A DNA stretch of 64,000 bases from an uncultured Spirochaetaceae bacterium (GCA_944389505.1 CALXMP010000008.1:1-64000), one strand, 5' to 3'. Shown: positions 52,179 to 61,862, counted from the stretch's first letter. A program made the numbers and translations. The notes: generated from the letters alone by a model not told the origin.

Positions 52179-54061
52179 AGCCTGTAGTATGTCCCCTTCA
52201 TGGCAAGGAGCTGCTCATGCGTGCCGCGCTCGATTATACGTCCATGGTCGAGCACCATAATCGCATCGGAATTCCTTACAGTCGACAGCCTGTGGGCTAT
52301 GACGAATACCGTACGGTTCGCCATCAGTTTATCCATACCGCTCTGAACAAGGGCCTCTGTATGCGTATCGATGCTGCTTGTGGCCTCATCCATGACAAGG
52401 ACGGGAGGATCCGCGATAGCCGCACGGGCAATGGATAGAAGCTGCCTCTGTCCCTGAGACAGGCTCTCACCATTATTTGTAATCATCGTATCGTATCCAT
52501 CGGGCATCATCATGATGAAATCGTGGGCATTTGCAAGCTTCGCAGCTGCTATGACCTCATCATCCGTCGCATCAAGCTTACCGAACTTTATATTCTCCTT
52601 GATCGCGCCTGTGAACAGATTCGTATCCTGCAGTATCATGCCAAGGGAATGGCGGAGATCCGACTTCTTTATCTTGTTGATATTTATGCCATCGAACCTT
52701 ATCTTGCCATCCTGGATATCATAGAAGCGGTTGAGAAGGTTCGTGATGGTGGTCTTCCCTGCTCCCGTGGATCCTACGAATGCGATCTTCTGCCCAGGTT
52801 TAGCGTATAGCGATATATCATGGAGAACAATCTTGTCAGGGACATAGCCGAAGTCGACATCCTGCATCACTATATCCCCTTCAAGGGGTGTATATGTCAC
52901 AGGGCTTCCATCCTGATGGGGATGTCTCCATGCCCACATTCCCGTACGTTTCTCGCTCTCTATGAGATTGCCGTCAGCATCCTTTGCGGCATTCACGAGA
53001 GTGACATAGCCGTTATCCACCTCGCTCTTCTCATCGAGAAGCTCGAAGATACGCTCTGCACCGGCAAGTGCGAGAAGAACGACATTCATCTGCTGGGATA
53101 TCTGGTTGATGTTATTCGAGAATGATCTTGAGAGCTGCAGGAAGGCCGCAAGAGCACCGACTGTGTATCCGGCAGCCCTGCCTCCGGAAAGGATGACTAT
53201 GACCGCTCCCACGATAACCACAGCCACATACTGGAGATTGCCGAGGTTCATCGTCACAGGCCCCATGATATTAGCAAGCGTATTTGCCTTGGTCATCGAC
53301 TTCCTGAGCGTTCCGTTTATGCTGCAGAACTCATCGATCGAGGCACTCTCATGGCAGAAGACCTTGATGACCCTCTGGCCATTCATCATCTCCTCAATGT
53401 ATCCATTCACCTCTCCGAGTGTTGCCTGCTGTATCCCGAACTGCTTCTGCGATCTCCGGCTTATCGATTTTGTAGCAGCCATTGTAAGAACAGCGAATGC
53501 GATTACGACAGCTGTAAGCGGGATGCTGTTGAGCATCATCGTGATGAATACCATCACAAGCGTGATGATTGCCTGCATAAGCTGCACCAGAGAGTGGGAT
53601 ATAAGCTGATTCAGCGTATCCGTATCGTTCGAGAAGCGTGACATGATCATGCCATGCGAGTTCTGATCGAAGTAGGATATCGGGAGGGACTCAAGCTTCC
53701 TGAACATCTTATCCCTTATGTCATACAGCGTATTCTGGCTCAGTGTTACCATTGTACGCGACAGCACGTAATTGAAGACGACAGATACGGAGACGATAAG
53801 TGCAAAGCGTACAAGCGCCATCATCACAGGATGCCAGTCAGGATCCGCAACACCTATTATCGGGATAACATAGTCATCGATGAACTCACCGAGGAATGCC
53901 GAGGAATAGACTATCGAGAATGCAGAGACCATTATGCACAGCACAATGAAGGCGAACTTCAGCTTATGCTCACCGAATACAATGGAGATGACACGTTTGA
54001 ACGTTTTTACAGGATCCTTGGCAGTCGTGCGTCCGCCAGTCATTTTCGGCATCCTAGGCAT
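52151..54061 (-). CDS. ABC exporter half-transporter A
   Basis: From ATG 54061 the 636-residue protein has six membrane helices and an NBD with GSTGAGKTT, LSQGQRQLL and VLVMDEATSSID, a complete ATP site. It overlaps the partner gene by 8 bp. Type IV ABC exporters of this kind move lipids, drugs or peptides; the substrate is not evident. A long basic N-terminal stretch before the first helix is probably cytoplasmic. Confidence 0.9.
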   Translation of the reverse strand: MPRMPKMTGGRTTAKDPVKTFKRVISIVFGEHKLKFAFIVLCIMVSAFSIVYSSAFLGEFIDDYVIPIIGVADPDWHPVMMALVRFALIVSVSVVFNYVLSRTMVTLSQNTLYDIRDKMFRKLESLPISYFDQNSHGMIMSRFSNDTDTLNQLISHSLVQLMQAIITLVMVFITMMLNSIPLTAVVIAFAVLTMAATKSISRRSQKQFGIQQATLGEVNGYIEEMMNGQRVIKVFCHESASIDEFCSINGTLRKSMTKANTLANIMGPVTMNLGNLQYVAVVIVGAVIVILSGGRAAGYTVGALAAFLQLSRSFSNNINQISQQMNVVLLALAGAERIFELLDEKSEVDNGYVTLVNAAKDADGNLIESEKRTGMWAWRHPHQDGSPVTYTPLEGDIVMQDVDFGYVPDKIVLHDISLYAKPGQKIAFVGSTGAGKTTITNLLNRFYDIQDGKIRFDGININKIKKSDLRHSLGMILQDTNLFTGAIKENIKFGKLDATDDEVIAAAKLANAHDFIMMMPDGYDTMITNNGESLSQGQRQLLSIARAAIADPPVLVMDEATSSIDTHTEALVQSGMDKLMANRTVFVIAHRLSTVRNSDAIMVLDHGRIIERGTHEQLLAMKGTYYRLYTGSLELE

Positions 54062-55781
54062 TGTCCTCACCTCCCCTTGTCTGAGTCTCATAGAGATCCC
54101 TGTACGCCTCATTGCGGGCAAGTAGCTCTTCATGCGTACCGCTGTCCGCAATGCGTCCGTTATCCATCATGATGATCAGGTCCGCATCCATCACCGATGA
54201 GAGTCTCTGGCTTATTATTATCTTCGTAAGGCCCTTAACATCCTCCCTCAGCGCTCTTCGTATCGAGGCATCGGTAGCTGTATCGACAGCCGATGTAGAA
54301 TCATCCATTATCAGGATCTTTGGCCTTTTAAGGAGAGCTCTTGCTATGCAGAGCCTCTGGCGCTGGCCTCCGGAGAAGTTAGTACCACCCTGCTCTACCC
54401 TGCCGGAGAGGCCTTCCTTGTCAGGATTGATGAATGTGGAGACTGCAGAGACATCCATTGCCCACTTCATATCATCCATCGATGCATCTGGATTGCCCCA
54501 CCGGAGATTGCTCTCAACCGTCCCGGAGAACAGTGTATTCTTCTGAAGAACGACAGAGACCTGCTCCCTCAGCGCTGTGAGGTTATAATCCCTCACATCA
54601 TGCCCTCCTACCTCAACAGAGCCGGAGGATGCATCGTACAGACGCGCTATCAGCGACACAAGAGTCGTCTTCCCGGAACCCGTAGTACCGAGTATGCCGA
54701 CCATATCGCCGCTTTTGATCGTGAAGTCGATGTCAGAAAGAACGGATGAGTCCTTCCCATAGCCGAATGATACATGGGAGAACTTCACAGAACCATCAGG
54801 AACCTCGGTAAGCCCCTTATCATTCGTATCCATAGAAGGCTCTGTAGACAGCACCTCCGCAATTCTCTGCATGGACGCCCTTGAGACCGCCAGCATGACT
54901 ATGACCATGCCAGTCATTACAAGTGAGGATAGGATCTGTCCTGTATACGTATATATACTCATCAGCTCACCGGTCTCCATGTGTCCGATGTTTATCAATC
55001 GTGCACCGATATATGAGAGGACAATCATTACGATATACGTAACGGACATCATGACAGGACCCATGAATGCCATTATCTTCTGGCCGATGGTGAAGTTCCT
55101 TCTTATGACCTCGCTCGCCTCATCGAATCTTGCAAGCTCGGACTCCTCCCTTACATAGGCCTTCACGGTACGGATTCCATTGAGATTCTCCTGTACAACG
55201 CGGTTGAATGTATCATAGCCACGGAAAGCATTGGTGAATGCCACATGGGTCTTTGTAAAGAGGATGGCAATGGCAACGATAACGATTGGTATGGCTATCG
55301 CGAAAACCAGTGAGAGAGAACCGCCATTATGGTAGACCATGATGATTGCGAATATGAACATGATGGGAGAACGGACGCAGATCCTTATGAGCATCTGGAA
55401 CGACTGCTGCACATTCTGCACATCGGTCGTCATTCTCGTTATGAGCGATGGTGTCGAGAATTTATCGACATCGGCAAACGAGAAGCTCATTATCTTCCTG
55501 TACTCATCCTCTCTTATATTCGATGCAAAGCCAGATGATGCCTTTGAAGCGCTCCATGCGCCCAGCATGCCGAATGAAAGCGACAGCATTGCTGCAACCA
55601 CAAGCATAATGCTCACGCGGATAATATAGGGCATATCGTTATATGCGACACCATTATCGATGATAAGAGCCATCAATGTAGGGATGAGAACCTCCATCGC
55701 GACCTCACCAACCATGAACAGAGGCGTTATGAATGCGTATTTCTTATACTCTCTTACGCGTTTAAGCAGTATTCTTACCAT
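54054..55781 (-). CDS. ABC exporter half-transporter B with degenerate ATP site
   Basis: The 575-residue protein has six membrane helices and an NBD with GTTGSGKTT and NFSGGQRQR, but Walker B reads LIMDDSTSAVD, with Asp in place of the catalytic Glu. One degenerate site is typical of heterodimeric exporters such as LmrCD and TM287/288. ATG 55781 is chosen, as GGAGG lies 6 nt upstream; a TTG precedes it by one codon. It overlaps the partner gene by 8 bp. Confidence 0.9.
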   Translation of the reverse strand: MVRILLKRVREYKKYAFITPLFMVGEVAMEVLIPTLMALIIDNGVAYNDMPYIIRVSIMLVVAAMLSLSFGMLGAWSASKASSGFASNIREDEYRKIMSFSFADVDKFSTPSLITRMTTDVQNVQQSFQMLIRICVRSPIMFIFAIIMVYHNGGSLSLVFAIAIPIVIVAIAILFTKTHVAFTNAFRGYDTFNRVVQENLNGIRTVKAYVREESELARFDEASEVIRRNFTIGQKIMAFMGPVMMSVTYIVMIVLSYIGARLINIGHMETGELMSIYTYTGQILSSLVMTGMVIVMLAVSRASMQRIAEVLSTEPSMDTNDKGLTEVPDGSVKFSHVSFGYGKDSSVLSDIDFTIKSGDMVGILGTTGSGKTTLVSLIARLYDASSGSVEVGGHDVRDYNLTALREQVSVVLQKNTLFSGTVESNLRWGNPDASMDDMKWAMDVSAVSTFINPDKEGLSGRVEQGGTNFSGGQRQRLCIARALLKRPKILIMDDSTSAVDTATDASIRRALREDVKGLTKIIISQRLSSVMDADLIIMMDNGRIADSGTHEELLARNEAYRDLYETQTRGGEDNA

Positions 55782-55990
55782 CAAGTTCCTCCTCTATCGG
55801 CAGAACCGTATGGGACAACGCTGGCTGTCTATTCCATATATGATTTATAAACGATTATTCCAGATTGGAAAAGAAATCCTTTAGATTGCATATGATCCGG
55901 AATATACAGTCCGCCAGATAGCATCCCTGACACAAGGATATTATTTTCCTCCATGAGAGATGGTCAATCAGCTACATCCAAAATACATAT

Positions 55991-56479
55991 TCAGACACGC
56001 AGTCTGTCGAATGCTATACGTTCAGAGCCATCCGCGATCCAGATTATACCGCAGCGCGTAAAGCCCTCCCTCTCCAGCGCACGCTGCATCGGGATGTTAT
56101 CGCAGTATGTGTCGACGCGGATATAGTCTATGGCCTCAGATGCGAATGCAAGAGCCTCATGAAGAAGACTTCCCGGGAATGATGGACCACGGGCTATGCG
56201 GTGGATGACACCATATGGCCTGTCATACCTCCACGAACCATCTATGACATGGTACGTCGGCTCATCCATGACAGCAAAGAAGAAGACGCCGAGAATCGCA
56301 TTGCCATCGACAGCTTTGTACAGATGCCCTAGCGCTATATCATCGGCAATCTGCTCACGCGAGGGATACCCTCCGGTCCATTGCCCGAGGTTTCCGTTTC
56401 TTCGCATGAAGCCCCTGGCTTCGTCGAATATAGGCATTATCGCATCAAGATCATTGATTGTGGCTCTTCTGATTTCCAT
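55991..56479 (-). CDS. GNAT family acetyltransferase
   Basis: The 162-residue protein starts with IRRATINDLDAIMPIFDEAR and has a GNAT core with YIRVDTYCDNIPMQRALEREGF, the C-terminal motif for acetyl-CoA binding. The pattern resembles N-acetyltransferases of unknown substrate. It stands alone between the exporter and the decarboxylase genes. Confidence 0.85.
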   Translation of the reverse strand: MEIRRATINDLDAIMPIFDEARGFMRRNGNLGQWTGGYPSREQIADDIALGHLYKAVDGNAILGVFFFAVMDEPTYHVIDGSWRYDRPYGVIHRIARGPSFPGSLLHEALAFASEAIDYIRVDTYCDNIPMQRALEREGFTRCGIIWIADGSERIAFDRLRV

Positions 56480-56499
56480 AGGGATGATGATATAAAGAA

Positions 56500-56521
56500 C
56501 TCCCCTGAATGAACAGGGGAG
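56500..56521 (-). terminator. Terminator of the oadB operon
   Basis: CTCCCCTG (56500-56507) and CAGGGGAG (56514-56521) form an 8-bp stem with a 6-nt loop; TTCTTTATA follows on the minus strand. It lies 30 bp after the small membrane-protein gene. Confidence 0.75.
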
Positions 56522-56550
56522 CTGAATGAGTACTGCATTATAAGCAGTTA

Positions 56551-56676
56551 TCAGTTGTCATCCTTCTTCTTCGTGATCTTGTTGAGAATAACAAGAGCAA
56601 CAAAGAGAATCCCGAGGGCACCTGCGAGGAGGCCCCAGCTTGAGAATGCTACTACGAATACGTTAGGTATTTCCAT
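56551..56676 (-). CDS. 41-aa membrane protein in the oadB operon
   Basis: This short gene encodes a single membrane helix (residues about 5-32: FVVAFSSWGLLAG and on) followed by a basic and acidic tail NKITKKKDDN. GGAGG lies 7 nt before the ATG, and it follows oadB by 12 bp. Its size, topology and position suggest a small subunit or stabiliser of the sodium pump, similar in role to OadG, but it lacks OadG's long periplasmic linker and cytoplasmic domain. Function inferred only. Confidence 0.65.
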   Translation of the reverse strand: MEIPNVFVVAFSSWGLLAGALGILFVALVILNKITKKKDDN

Positions 56677-56688
56677 ATTGAAACCTCC

Positions 56689-57789
56689 TTAGCCGAAAAT
56701 CGGGATAAGCTCCGACATGAGGAGCCCTCCAGCGAGAACAGATGCGATCTGGCCAGAGACGTTTGCACCGAGAGCGAATGGGAGCAGGTGATTCTGCTTG
56801 TCAGCCTCGATACCGACCTTCTGGACAACACGGGAGGACATTGGGAATGCAGAGATTCCAGCACCACCGATAAGCGGATTGATCTTCTTATCCTTCGGAA
56901 GGAAGATGTTGACTATCTTAAGGAAGATAACACCGCAAGCTGTGTCGAAGATGAATGCGACAAGACCGAATGCCATGATCATGAGTGTTGCACCCTGGAG
57001 GAGATCCGGACCGGACATCATCGGGGAGATTGCAAGACCAAGCATCAGGGTGATAAGCGGTGAAAGCATATCCTGGGCTGCCCTTGAGAGGATGTCAAGG
57101 ACACCGCACTCGCGGAGAAGGTTGCCGAACATGAGCATACCAACGAGAGCAGCTGAATCCGGAGCAAGGATACCACAGACGATTGTCGTGACGATTGGGA
57201 AGATTATCCTTGTCGTCTTTGAGACAGATGCTGCTGTGTAGTGCATCCTGATAGCTCTCTCCTTCTTCGTTGTCGTTGCCTTGAGGACAACAGGCTGGAT
57301 CATAGGTACAAGAGCCATATAGCAGTATGCTACAACGAGGATTGCCGCAACATAGTTCGAGTGAAGACGCTGTGAGACAAGGATAGCGGTCGGGCCGTCT
57401 GCGGCACCGATGATACCGATTGATGCTGCATCATTGAGCGGGAAGCCCATGAGGGATGCAATGATCATCGAGATGAAGATACCGCCCTGTCCAGCAGCTC
57501 CGATGAAGATCAGCCATGGCTTGGAGATGAGTGGACCGAAGTCAATCATCGCTCCGATTCCGATGAAGAGAAGAAGCGGGAATGCCTCTGCGCTCTCGAT
57601 ACCAACACTGTAAAGCCACTGGAGGATAGCATGTTCCTCGAGCATGACGGATCCAGGGAGGTTGACGAGAATCGCACCGAAGCCCATTGGCAGAAGAAGT
57701 GTCGGCTCCATCTCCTTGCGGATAGCAAGATAGATAAGGAGAAGTCCGACAACAATCATAATAAGGTTATATACCAAGTCGGTGTTCAT
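56689..57789 (-). CDS. oadB: Sodium pump decarboxylase beta subunit (OadB/MmdB/GcdB family)
   Basis: The 366-residue polytopic protein has FIGIGAMIDFGPLI, GIIGAADGPTAI with the sodium-coupling Asp, and GAGISAFPMSSRVVQ, all conserved in beta subunits that couple biotin-carried carboxylate to Na+ export. The carboxyltransferase and biotin carrier are not in the window. There is no ribosome-binding site; TAAAAT lies 7 nt before the ATG and GTGACA 18 bp further up, so the mRNA seems leaderless. Confidence 0.93.
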   Translation of the reverse strand: MNTDLVYNLIMIVVGLLLIYLAIRKEMEPTLLLPMGFGAILVNLPGSVMLEEHAILQWLYSVGIESAEAFPLLLFIGIGAMIDFGPLISKPWLIFIGAAGQGGIFISMIIASLMGFPLNDAASIGIIGAADGPTAILVSQRLHSNYVAAILVVAYCYMALVPMIQPVVLKATTTKKERAIRMHYTAASVSKTTRIIFPIVTTIVCGILAPDSAALVGMLMFGNLLRECGVLDILSRAAQDMLSPLITLMLGLAISPMMSGPDLLQGATLMIMAFGLVAFIFDTACGVIFLKIVNIFLPKDKKINPLIGGAGISAFPMSSRVVQKVGIEADKQNHLLPFALGANVSGQIASVLAGGLLMSELIPIFG

Positions 57790-57796
57790 ACTGTGG

Positions 57797-57826
57797 ATTT
57801 TAACTGTATCTTCGATATTTTGTCAC
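57797..57826 (-). promoter_or_regulatory. Leaderless promoter of oadB
   Basis: Complement strand: GTGACA (from 57821-57826), 18-bp spacer, TAAAAT (from 57797-57802), then 7 nt to the ATG at 57789. Confidence 0.55.
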
Positions 57827-57914
57827 TACCGGAGGCTTTAAGCAGTGCAAAATGAAGGATATCGAACATAGAGTAACAGCATTTGCTTCACAGGTGTCCT
57901 GAATTGTGAGAAAG

Positions 57915-59066
57915 CTATCCCCTCTTCGCCTTCCACACCATGAGCATGACCATTATGGCCACAGGTATGCCTATGGAGGAGAAACCTGCGGCGACACCGG
58001 CGTTATCTGCAGCATGCCCGATGATTATAGGCATGATGATCGCTCCGATAGAAGCAGTGCCGATGCATATTCCTGTTGCCGATGTCGAGCTGTTGTATGA
58101 ACGGTCCATCGTAGAGAGCGTTGTCGGATATATTCCGCTCATCGAAAGACCTGCGCCAAGCACCGCTATGACCTTCAGGACTGTCCCAACCGGGGAGATA
58201 AGAAGGAAGAAGAAGGCGAAGAGCATGACGCCAAGAAGGAGTATAAGGCGGTTCTTGCTGACCTTTCCTGCGATGACTGCACATGATAGTCTTCCAACAA
58301 GCATCATGATCCATAGAAGGGACTGCATGGCTGTAGAGAATGCAGCGCTGTAACCCAGGGAGCCGAAATAGGTAACAAGCCATCCCATCATCGATGCCTC
58401 GCAGCAGAGATAGAAGAACATGATGAATGTATTGATCCAGAAGGTGAATGTGGAAGGGAATCCTGTACCATCCTTCTCCTTCCTGCTTCTATGGGAAGAG
58501 AGCTTCGATGTAGCAATAAGCACAAGCGCTATGATCATGACAGCCATAATCACCAGAGGCTCCGTCCTCCAGCCTATCGGCATGAATAGGATGACCATGA
58601 ATGGTGAGAGAAATGCACCTATGGCGAAGACTGCATGGAGGAGATTGAGTCCTGCGGCCTTGTTTCCTGCATTCTCACCGACCACGACATTCGTTATCGT
58701 GGACATGGTTCCGCGTCCGATGCCTGTGATGAGGAATGCAGGAAGAAGGATCAGAGGATTCCCGGTAAGGGTTATCACAACAAGTCCTACTGCGGCAAAG
58801 GAGCCAAGCAGCACAGTATTGAGCTTTCTGCCGATTGCATATGGCAGGACGCCGGAAGCAAAGACAGCGATGAGGTTGCCAAGCTGATGTGCTGAAAGCA
58901 GAGAGCCACGAACAGTCTGTGAAAGACCATACTCTTCTCCCAGAGATGGCAGGATCGCACCAAGCACGGTGCTCATCATACCGAACACGAAGAATATGAA
59001 ATAGATTCTTGCAAGAAGGGAGACATTCTCCTTCTTCACATCAAGCAGAGTACCGACACTGAACAT
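57915..59066 (-). CDS. Major facilitator superfamily transporter
   Basis: The 383-residue protein has about twelve membrane helices, a LPYAIGRKLNTV loop between helices 2 and 3 and LITGIGRGTMSTITN. It starts at ATG 59066 with GGGGG 5 nt upstream. Substrate unknown. It is co-oriented with the Gfo/Idh-type gene (42 bp apart), and a sugar substrate is possible. Confidence 0.85.
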   Translation of the reverse strand: MFSVGTLLDVKKENVSLLARIYFIFFVFGMMSTVLGAILPSLGEEYGLSQTVRGSLLSAHQLGNLIAVFASGVLPYAIGRKLNTVLLGSFAAVGLVVITLTGNPLILLPAFLITGIGRGTMSTITNVVVGENAGNKAAGLNLLHAVFAIGAFLSPFMVILFMPIGWRTEPLVIMAVMIIALVLIATSKLSSHRSRKEKDGTGFPSTFTFWINTFIMFFYLCCEASMMGWLVTYFGSLGYSAAFSTAMQSLLWIMMLVGRLSCAVIAGKVSKNRLILLLGVMLFAFFFLLISPVGTVLKVIAVLGAGLSMSGIYPTTLSTMDRSYNSSTSATGICIGTASIGAIIMPIIIGHAADNAGVAAGFSSIGIPVAIMVMLMVWKAKRG

Positions 59067-59107
59067 CACTGCCCCCTAGAGGGCAGATGATGGCACAAAC
59101 GTGTAAG

Positions 59108-60094
59108 CTATTCAAGTTCGGATGCGAGTTTTATTCCCCATATTCCTCTCAGGCTATCCATTATGCGGAGAACGCGCAGTGTCTCGCTCCAAGGCATCGA
59201 TTCAGGCTCAAGCCTGCCGCTGGCGATGCACTCCGCAGCTTCCTTCAGCTCATATTCATATCCGTTGATCTCATGGGTTACCGGAATCGTCTCAAGAAGC
59301 TCTGGAGAACGATCTCCTGAATAGATCCTGATCTCCTCGGGATTGTTCACATTGCTGACCTCTATCACACCCTCCGTTCCGTAGATGATTCCCTTCTTAT
59401 CGGTATTCGTCTCCGAATCGGAGTAGATCGATGCGGCTATTCCTGACGAGAAAAGGAGGGATGCTGAGGATCTCACATCGACCCCGCCTGCTTCTACGGC
59501 AAGACCAGTAAGGCTCTTCACCGTATCATTGCCGGCAGCCATAAGCACGAAATTCAGCGGATAGATACCTACATCAAGAAGTGCTCCGCCTGCAAGATGC
59601 GGGTCATGGATTCTCTCCTTGTGGAGGATCTTATAGCCGAGATTAGCTGAGATTGACACTACCCTCCCGATGCGTCCGGAGGAGATTATCCCATCGATGA
59701 TGCGCCGGGATGGCATATAGCGGGTCCAGATAGCCTCACCTGCAAAAAGTCCTTTCTCCTTTGCAAGGTCAAAGACCTCCTTAGCCTCCTTCTCGTTGAC
59801 GGTGAAAGCCTTCTCTGAAAGGACATTCCTGCCATGTTCAAGCGCAGCGATCATCTGCTGCTTATGATGGCTATGTGGTGTTGCTATATAGATCAGATCG
59901 ATATCACTGTCCTCATACAGTTCCTCATATGAACCATATGCCTTTGGTATATCGAAACGCGAGGCGAATTCCTCTGCCTTAGCCTTATCCCTGCTCGCAC
60001 AGGCTTCTATCCTGAGCGTCTCAGGCATCCTGACCATTGTTCCGGCAAGCGTTCCCGCTATATTGCCGCATCCAAGAATTCCGATTCTGAGCAT
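59108..60094 (-). CDS. Gfo/Idh/MocA family oxidoreductase
   Basis: From ATG 60094 (GGAG upstream) the 328-residue protein has GILGCGNIAGTLA, YIATPHSHH and SEKAFTVNEKEA, the NAD(P)-binding and catalytic Lys motifs of this family. It acts on a sugar or inositol-like substrate that cannot be read from sequence. Confidence 0.9.
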   Translation of the reverse strand: MLRIGILGCGNIAGTLAGTMVRMPETLRIEACASRDKAKAEEFASRFDIPKAYGSYEELYEDSDIDLIYIATPHSHHKQQMIAALEHGRNVLSEKAFTVNEKEAKEVFDLAKEKGLFAGEAIWTRYMPSRRIIDGIISSGRIGRVVSISANLGYKILHKERIHDPHLAGGALLDVGIYPLNFVLMAAGNDTVKSLTGLAVEAGGVDVRSSASLLFSSGIAASIYSDSETNTDKKGIIYGTEGVIEVSNVNNPEEIRIYSGDRSPELLETIPVTHEINGYEYELKEAAECIASGRLEPESMPWSETLRVLRIMDSLRGIWGIKLASELE

Positions 60095-60164
60095 TGTGTG
60101 TATTCTCCTGCACCCATTATAGCCGTTTTCAACTGTCATAAGTAGAATATGTTATGGAGGATTT

Positions 60165-60464
60165 ATGTTTCTTGGATTGATTGCATTTGCTTTTATCGTA
60201 CTGGTTTTTGTTCTATGGATCATGATGGCTATCAAGGTGGCAGGCCAGGCAAAGGAAAGGGGCGAAAGCTATGCCCTCTACCTTCTCTGCGGACTCTGCC
60301 TCTCCCCTGCTACATCCGCTCTCGTCCTGAATCTTGCAGACAGCAGGAGGGAGAAGAGCATGAAGGAGCAGATCGACGTCATCTCGCAGAATATGTATGC
60401 AGCTGCAGAGACTCTCAAGAGAATTGAGGCAAAAATGGAGAATTCCAGGGAGAAAACTGAATAA
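60165..60464 (+). CDS. Small membrane protein with coiled-coil tail, 99 aa
   Basis: Two membrane helices (about 2-26 and 40-60) are followed by a charged coiled-coil tail (EQIDVISQNMYAAAETLKRI). GGAGG lies 4 nt before the ATG. No family is recognised. A hairpin and the MATE gene follow. Confidence 0.6.
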   Translation: MFLGLIAFAFIVLVFVLWIMMAIKVAGQAKERGESYALYLLCGLCLSPATSALVLNLADSRREKSMKEQIDVISQNMYAAAETLKRIEAKMENSREKTE

Positions 60465-60474
60465 AAAAAGCCAC

Positions 60475-60506
60475 TTGCACAATGATTCTCCTTGGCAGAG
60501 AATCAT
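60475..60506 (+). promoter_or_regulatory. Inverted repeat overlapping the MATE promoter
   Basis: ATGATTCTC (60482-60490) and GAGAATCAT (60498-60506) form a perfect 9-bp inverted repeat with a 7-nt loop. TTGCAC (60475-60480) and GAGAAT (60498-60503) are 17 bp apart, and ATG 60510 follows 6 nt later. The repeat covers the -10, as a repressor site would. Confidence 0.55.
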
Positions 60507-60509
60507 CGT

Positions 60510-61862
60510 ATGCAACGCATCGATAAATCCAGACTGCTCTTCGATAACCGCTACCTCAAAGCGCTGATCATACCGCTTCTGATAGAGACATTGCTCTCAG
60601 TAACCATCGGAATGATGGATACGATAATGGTAGCCAGGGTCGGAGAGCATGCCGTATCGGGCGTTTCGCTTATAGACAGTATCGCCAATCTCCTGATCTT
60701 CCTCTTCTCTGCGTTCGCCACAGGCGGCGCTGTGATCGCATCCCAGTATCTTGGGAGGAAGGAGGAAAGGAATGCCTGCTTTTCAGCAAAGCAGCTCATG
60801 TATCTGTCACTCGCCTTCTCGCTTGCCGTATCGCTTCTCATGCTGATCTTCCGTAGGCCTGTGCTGGATATCATATACGGACACATCGAGAGCGACGTGA
60901 TGGATGCCGCACTGGCATATTTCACGCCAATCATCATCTCGTTCCCTTTCCTCGCCGTCCTCAACAGCTGCAACGCCCTATTCAGATCGATGGGCAAGAG
61001 CAGGATCACGATGATTGTCGCAATCATCATGAATCTGATAAACGTATCGGGCAATGCATTGTTCATATACGGTTTCGGTATGGAGACGTTCGGCGCAGGG
61101 CTTGCATCGCTTCTGTCGCGTATGACAGCTTGCTTCTATATGGTATACAAGGTCACACGCCCGGAAGAGCAGATACATGTCCTGGAACCTCTCAAGTTCG
61201 AGGTCGATCTGCCGATGATAAAGAGAATACTGAAGATCGCGCTCCCGTCGGGAATAGAGAACAGCGTATTCCACATAGGGAAGATCCTCGTAAGCTCGAC
61301 GGTAGCATCGTTCGGTACAGCCTCGATTGCCGCTAATGCCGTATTCAATGCCCTCTCGACATTTGCGAATATCCCCGGCTCTGCAATAGGTATGGCCTCA
61401 GTAACGGTCATAGGACAATGCTGCGGAGCAAGGGAGTATGATCAGGCATCATATTATGGGAAGAAGCTCCTTGGACTTACATTCCTCATGATGGGGGTGA
61501 CATGCTTTGTCATATTCATGCTCACGCCAGAGCTTGCGAAGCTCTATAACCTCTCCGATGCTGCATACAGTCTTGCTGTAATGACGATAAGGCTGAATAT
61601 GTTCCAGACGCTGCTGTTCTGGCCCCCTGCATTCACAATCCCTAACTTCCTCAGAGCTGCAGGCGATGCGAAGTATACGATGATTGTATCGATTGCATCT
61701 ATGTGGATCTTCCGCGTAATGCTCTCCGTGATACTTGGCGTATACCTTGGCATGGGATTCCTCGGCGTATGCTGGGGCATGTTCGTCGACTGGTACTGCA
61801 GAGGTATTTTCTTCGTGACGAGGTTCCTGAAAGGAAAATGGAAGACAAAGACTGTAGTATGA
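60510..61862 (+). CDS. MATE family efflux transporter
   Basis: The 450-residue protein has about twelve helices, with MMDTIMVARVG near the start and LRAAGDAKYTMIVS in the second half, as in NorM/DinF-type MATE pumps. ATG 60510 fits the leaderless promoter; an in-frame TTG at 60492 lies inside the hairpin loop and is less likely. The stop overlaps the ACT-domain gene by ATGA. Substrate unknown; drugs or cationic toxins are typical. Confidence 0.85.
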   Translation: MQRIDKSRLLFDNRYLKALIIPLLIETLLSVTIGMMDTIMVARVGEHAVSGVSLIDSIANLLIFLFSAFATGGAVIASQYLGRKEERNACFSAKQLMYLSLAFSLAVSLLMLIFRRPVLDIIYGHIESDVMDAALAYFTPIIISFPFLAVLNSCNALFRSMGKSRITMIVAIIMNLINVSGNALFIYGFGMETFGAGLASLLSRMTACFYMVYKVTRPEEQIHVLEPLKFEVDLPMIKRILKIALPSGIENSVFHIGKILVSSTVASFGTASIAANAVFNALSTFANIPGSAIGMASVTVIGQCCGAREYDQASYYGKKLLGLTFLMMGVTCFVIFMLTPELAKLYNLSDAAYSLAVMTIRLNMFQTLLFWPPAFTIPNFLRAAGDAKYTMIVSIASMWIFRVMLSVILGVYLGMGFLGVCWGMFVDWYCRGIFFVTRFLKGKWKTKTVV

